This document shows positions 19,181 through 20,430 of a stretch of 20,430 nt of DNA, piece after piece. How positions within the stretch are numbered: position 1 is the first letter of the stretch; every line of letters starts with the position of its first letter. This stretch comes from JACRNA01 sp964366335 (lineage in GTDB: Bacteria > Patescibacteriota > Microgenomatia > CAZETR01 > Amesbacteraceae). Location: positions 1 to 20,430 of the forward strand of contig CAYITQ010000009.1 of assembly GCA_964366335.1 (NCBI GenBank), in the 5' to 3' direction. The notes under the pieces are model-generated. The model searched no databases. It had not been told where the DNA came from and worked only from the letters and a program-made list of their open reading frames with translations. The position numbers were made by a program, and so were the translations under genes.

Positions 19181-19675
19181 ATGAATTATAAAGACCTTCC
19201 TAAATTCCAGAAAAATAGAGGTAAACCACTACAAAAAATCATAGAGGCGGAAAATGCCGCTTTTCAAAAAGCTATTACAGAGAATGTCGTCGAGGAAATG
19301 AGGAATATGATCCAGAAAACACTTGGAGTAATTATCTGGTCAGAGGACCCGGACAAATTGGCTCTCTGGTATCGTAATGTTTTAGGCTTTCCACCAGGTC
19401 CTTCCACAACTATACCTGAAGATTATTGTATAGGGTTTGACTTTGCTCCAAATTATTTTTCGGTTGGTCGACACAATAAAGTCAGTGGTGTTAATAGAGA
19501 TCCTTACCGGATCATGATAAATTTTAATGTGGATAGTGTGGAAGCAATGTACCAGAAGATAAAAGATAAAGCCAATATTTTAGTGCCGCCTTTTTTGGCT
19601 CCTACCGGCAATCCCTGGTGTATGACAGTCCAAGATCCAGAAGGAAATATTATCCAATTTTTTGGCCCAAAGTAA
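19181..19675 (+). CDS. VOC (glyoxalase/bleomycin-resistance) superfamily protein
   Basis: 164 aa. A 45-residue charged helical N-terminus precedes one VOC module made of two beta-alpha-beta-beta-beta units: LGVIIWSEDPDKLALWYRNVLGF and, later, RIMINFNVDSVEAMYQKIKDK...PTGNPWCMTVQDPEGNIIQFFGP. The usual metal ligands are missing: the first-strand His/Gln position is Trp-Ser, and the final 'GNxxE' Glu is Gln (GNIIQFF). A metal-dependent lyase or dioxygenase role is therefore unlikely; binding or resistance roles remain possible. The gene has its own promoter and Shine-Dalgarno and stands convergent to the FMN reductase, with 2 nt between stops. Confidence 0.8.
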   Translation: MNYKDLPKFQKNRGKPLQKIIEAENAAFQKAITENVVEEMRNMIQKTLGVIIWSEDPDKLALWYRNVLGFPPGPSTTIPEDYCIGFDFAPNYFSVGRHNKVSGVNRDPYRIMINFNVDSVEAMYQKIKDKANILVPPFLAPTGNPWCMTVQDPEGNIIQFFGPK

Positions 19676-19677
19676 AA

Positions 19678-20187
19678 TTATTTAAACTGCTCCAACACCA
19701 ACTTCAAACTCTGATTATATTGATCCAGTTTTAATTGGCCTTTTTCATCAAACAGTTCCCAGAATTTGGTGATATGCACCGCAGTCCGTAACGGAATCAT
19801 TTGCAACTCAATAACCACCTGGCGTAATTGCTCAATTGCTCTGGCTGCCCCCACCGAACCATAACCTACAAAAGCAATCTTTTTCCCGTTCCATTCCTTA
19901 TAAACATAATCCAAAGCGTTTTTCAAAACTGCCGGATAACCATGATTATATTCCGGAGTAATAATAATAAACGCTTCACCCTCAGCTATTTTTTGGGTCC
20001 ATTTAACTACCGCCGGATTAGTGTAGGGCTCTTTGATCATTGATGGCGAAACCGGTTCGTCAAAAAAAGGTAGGGGATATTCGCGCAAATCCAGAAGTTC
20101 TGCTTCGATATGCTCCATAACCCAAGTTGCGATTTTGTCACCCATCCTCCCCTGTCTGGTACTCCCCAGAATAATTTTAATTTTCAT
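19678..20187 (-). CDS. NADPH-dependent FMN reductase (flavodoxin-like)
   Basis: 169 aa. The flavin phosphate loop is LGSTRQGRMGDKIATWV at the N-terminus; the second flavin-contact motif is PEYNHGYPAVLKNALDYVYKEW, followed by KKIAFVGYGSVGAARAIEQLR. This is the classic NADPH:FMN/quinone reductase (SsuE/YieF/ArsH-like) layout. It passes electrons from NAD(P)H through FMN to quinones, metals or azo compounds; the natural acceptor is unknown. The ATG at 20187 is 3 nt after the helicase stop. A TGGTATCAT box (20201-20193, minus strand) lies 5 nt upstream and could give a leaderless message in addition to read-through. Confidence 0.9.
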   Translation of the reverse strand: MKIKIILGSTRQGRMGDKIATWVMEHIEAELLDLREYPLPFFDEPVSPSMIKEPYTNPAVVKWTQKIAEGEAFIIITPEYNHGYPAVLKNALDYVYKEWNGKKIAFVGYGSVGAARAIEQLRQVVIELQMIPLRTAVHITKFWELFDEKGQLKLDQYNQSLKLVLEQFK

Positions 20188-20190
20188 AAT

Positions 20191-20430
20191 TTATGATACC
20201 ACAAACGTTAAGGCCTTTCCCATTTTGTCCGCCCGGCCGGTCCGGCCAATGCGGTGAACATAGGCCGTGTAATCTTCCGGTTCATCAAAATTGATGACAT
20301 GTGAGACATTGTCTATATCCAGTCCCCGGGCGGCCACATCGGTGGCGACCAAGACCTGCAACCTATTTTGTTTAAACATGGACAACGCTCTTAATCTTTG
20401 CCCCTGAGTCTTGTTACCATGAATCGAGGC
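20191..20430 (-). CDS. DEAD-box RNA helicase, C-terminal part (runs off the window)
   Basis: Eighty codons continue to the window edge without a start. Visible motifs of the second RecA-like domain: IHGNKTQGQRLRALSMF (motif IV region), VLVATDVAARGLDID (motif V), VINFDEPEDYTAYVHRIGRTGRA (motif VI). This is a DEAD-box ATP-dependent RNA helicase of the RhlE/DeaD type, used in ribosome assembly or RNA decay. The protein stops soon after motif VI with GKALTFVVS, while most relatives have at least 20-30 more residues to finish the RecA domain and often a basic tail. A natural minimal C-terminus or a truncation is possible. The FMN reductase gene follows at once. Confidence 0.9.
   Translation of the reverse strand, partial: ASIHGNKTQGQRLRALSMFKQNRLQVLVATDVAARGLDIDNVSHVINFDEPEDYTAYVHRIGRTGRADKMGKALTFVVS

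Overview
The window looks like a chromosomal segment of a Candidate Phyla Radiation bacterium (Patescibacteria, most likely the Microgenomates/OP11 side). This is inferred from tightly packed or overlapping genes, several small proteins of families I associate with CPR genomes (DUF5674, a two-CxxC zinc-ribbon protein, a TrpR-like regulator, PEGA/SH3 proteins), a moderately AT-rich composition, and start codons that often sit 5-7 nt after a -10 box instead of behind a Shine-Dalgarno. The taxonomic call is not proven by any marker here.

Layout. 68-2680 (minus): six overlapping genes running from an RmuC-like membrane nuclease through a GNAT-like protein, a zinc-ribbon protein, a DUF5674 protein and a small conserved protein to a truncated DHFR/RibD-like fragment. 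2673-3347 (plus): a small membrane protein and a TrpR-like DNA-binding protein. 3345-5918 (plus): a promoter, a 14-codon Met-rich leader peptide, two mutually exclusive hairpins, then SAM hydrolase, cupin and methionyl-tRNA synthetase. I read this as a ribosome-mediated attenuator that senses charged Met-tRNA and controls a methionine-supply/MetRS operon; it is the main candidate for a new system. 5911-6899: divergent DUF2283 and tatD genes sharing one bidirectional -10. 6953-10663 (plus): an envelope glycan cluster of GT2, small membrane protein, MraY/WecA-like phosphosugar transferase and UbiA-family prenyltransferase. 10803-11976 (minus): a PEGA/SH3 surface protein and tRNA-Cys. The 100-N gap inside the PEGA gene is almost certainly spurious, because the same 55 bp stand on both sides.

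12027-13377 holds the second main candidate: three copies of the groEL 3' end, each able to encode GMGE(D/E)Y-stop, that bound two compact inserts (one orphan gene, one VapBC-like pair), as if small cassettes had been inserted one after the other at the end of groEL. 13357-15332 (minus): groES-groEL with a -35/-10 promoter and a degenerate CIRCE operator over the groES start. 15329-16271 (minus): a RHH antitoxin, a RelE/YafQ toxin and a nucleotidyltransferase-like third gene. 16315-19100 (minus): dnaG-rpoD. 19181-20430: a VOC protein (plus) facing an NADPH-dependent FMN reductase and the C-terminal part of a DEAD-box helicase (minus).

A theme across the window is about ten gene starts placed 5-8 nt after a (often TGn-extended) -10 box, which suggests widespread leaderless mRNAs; the leader peptide of the metG operon is one of them. 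No CRISPR array, transposase, integrase, rRNA or phage structural gene was seen.
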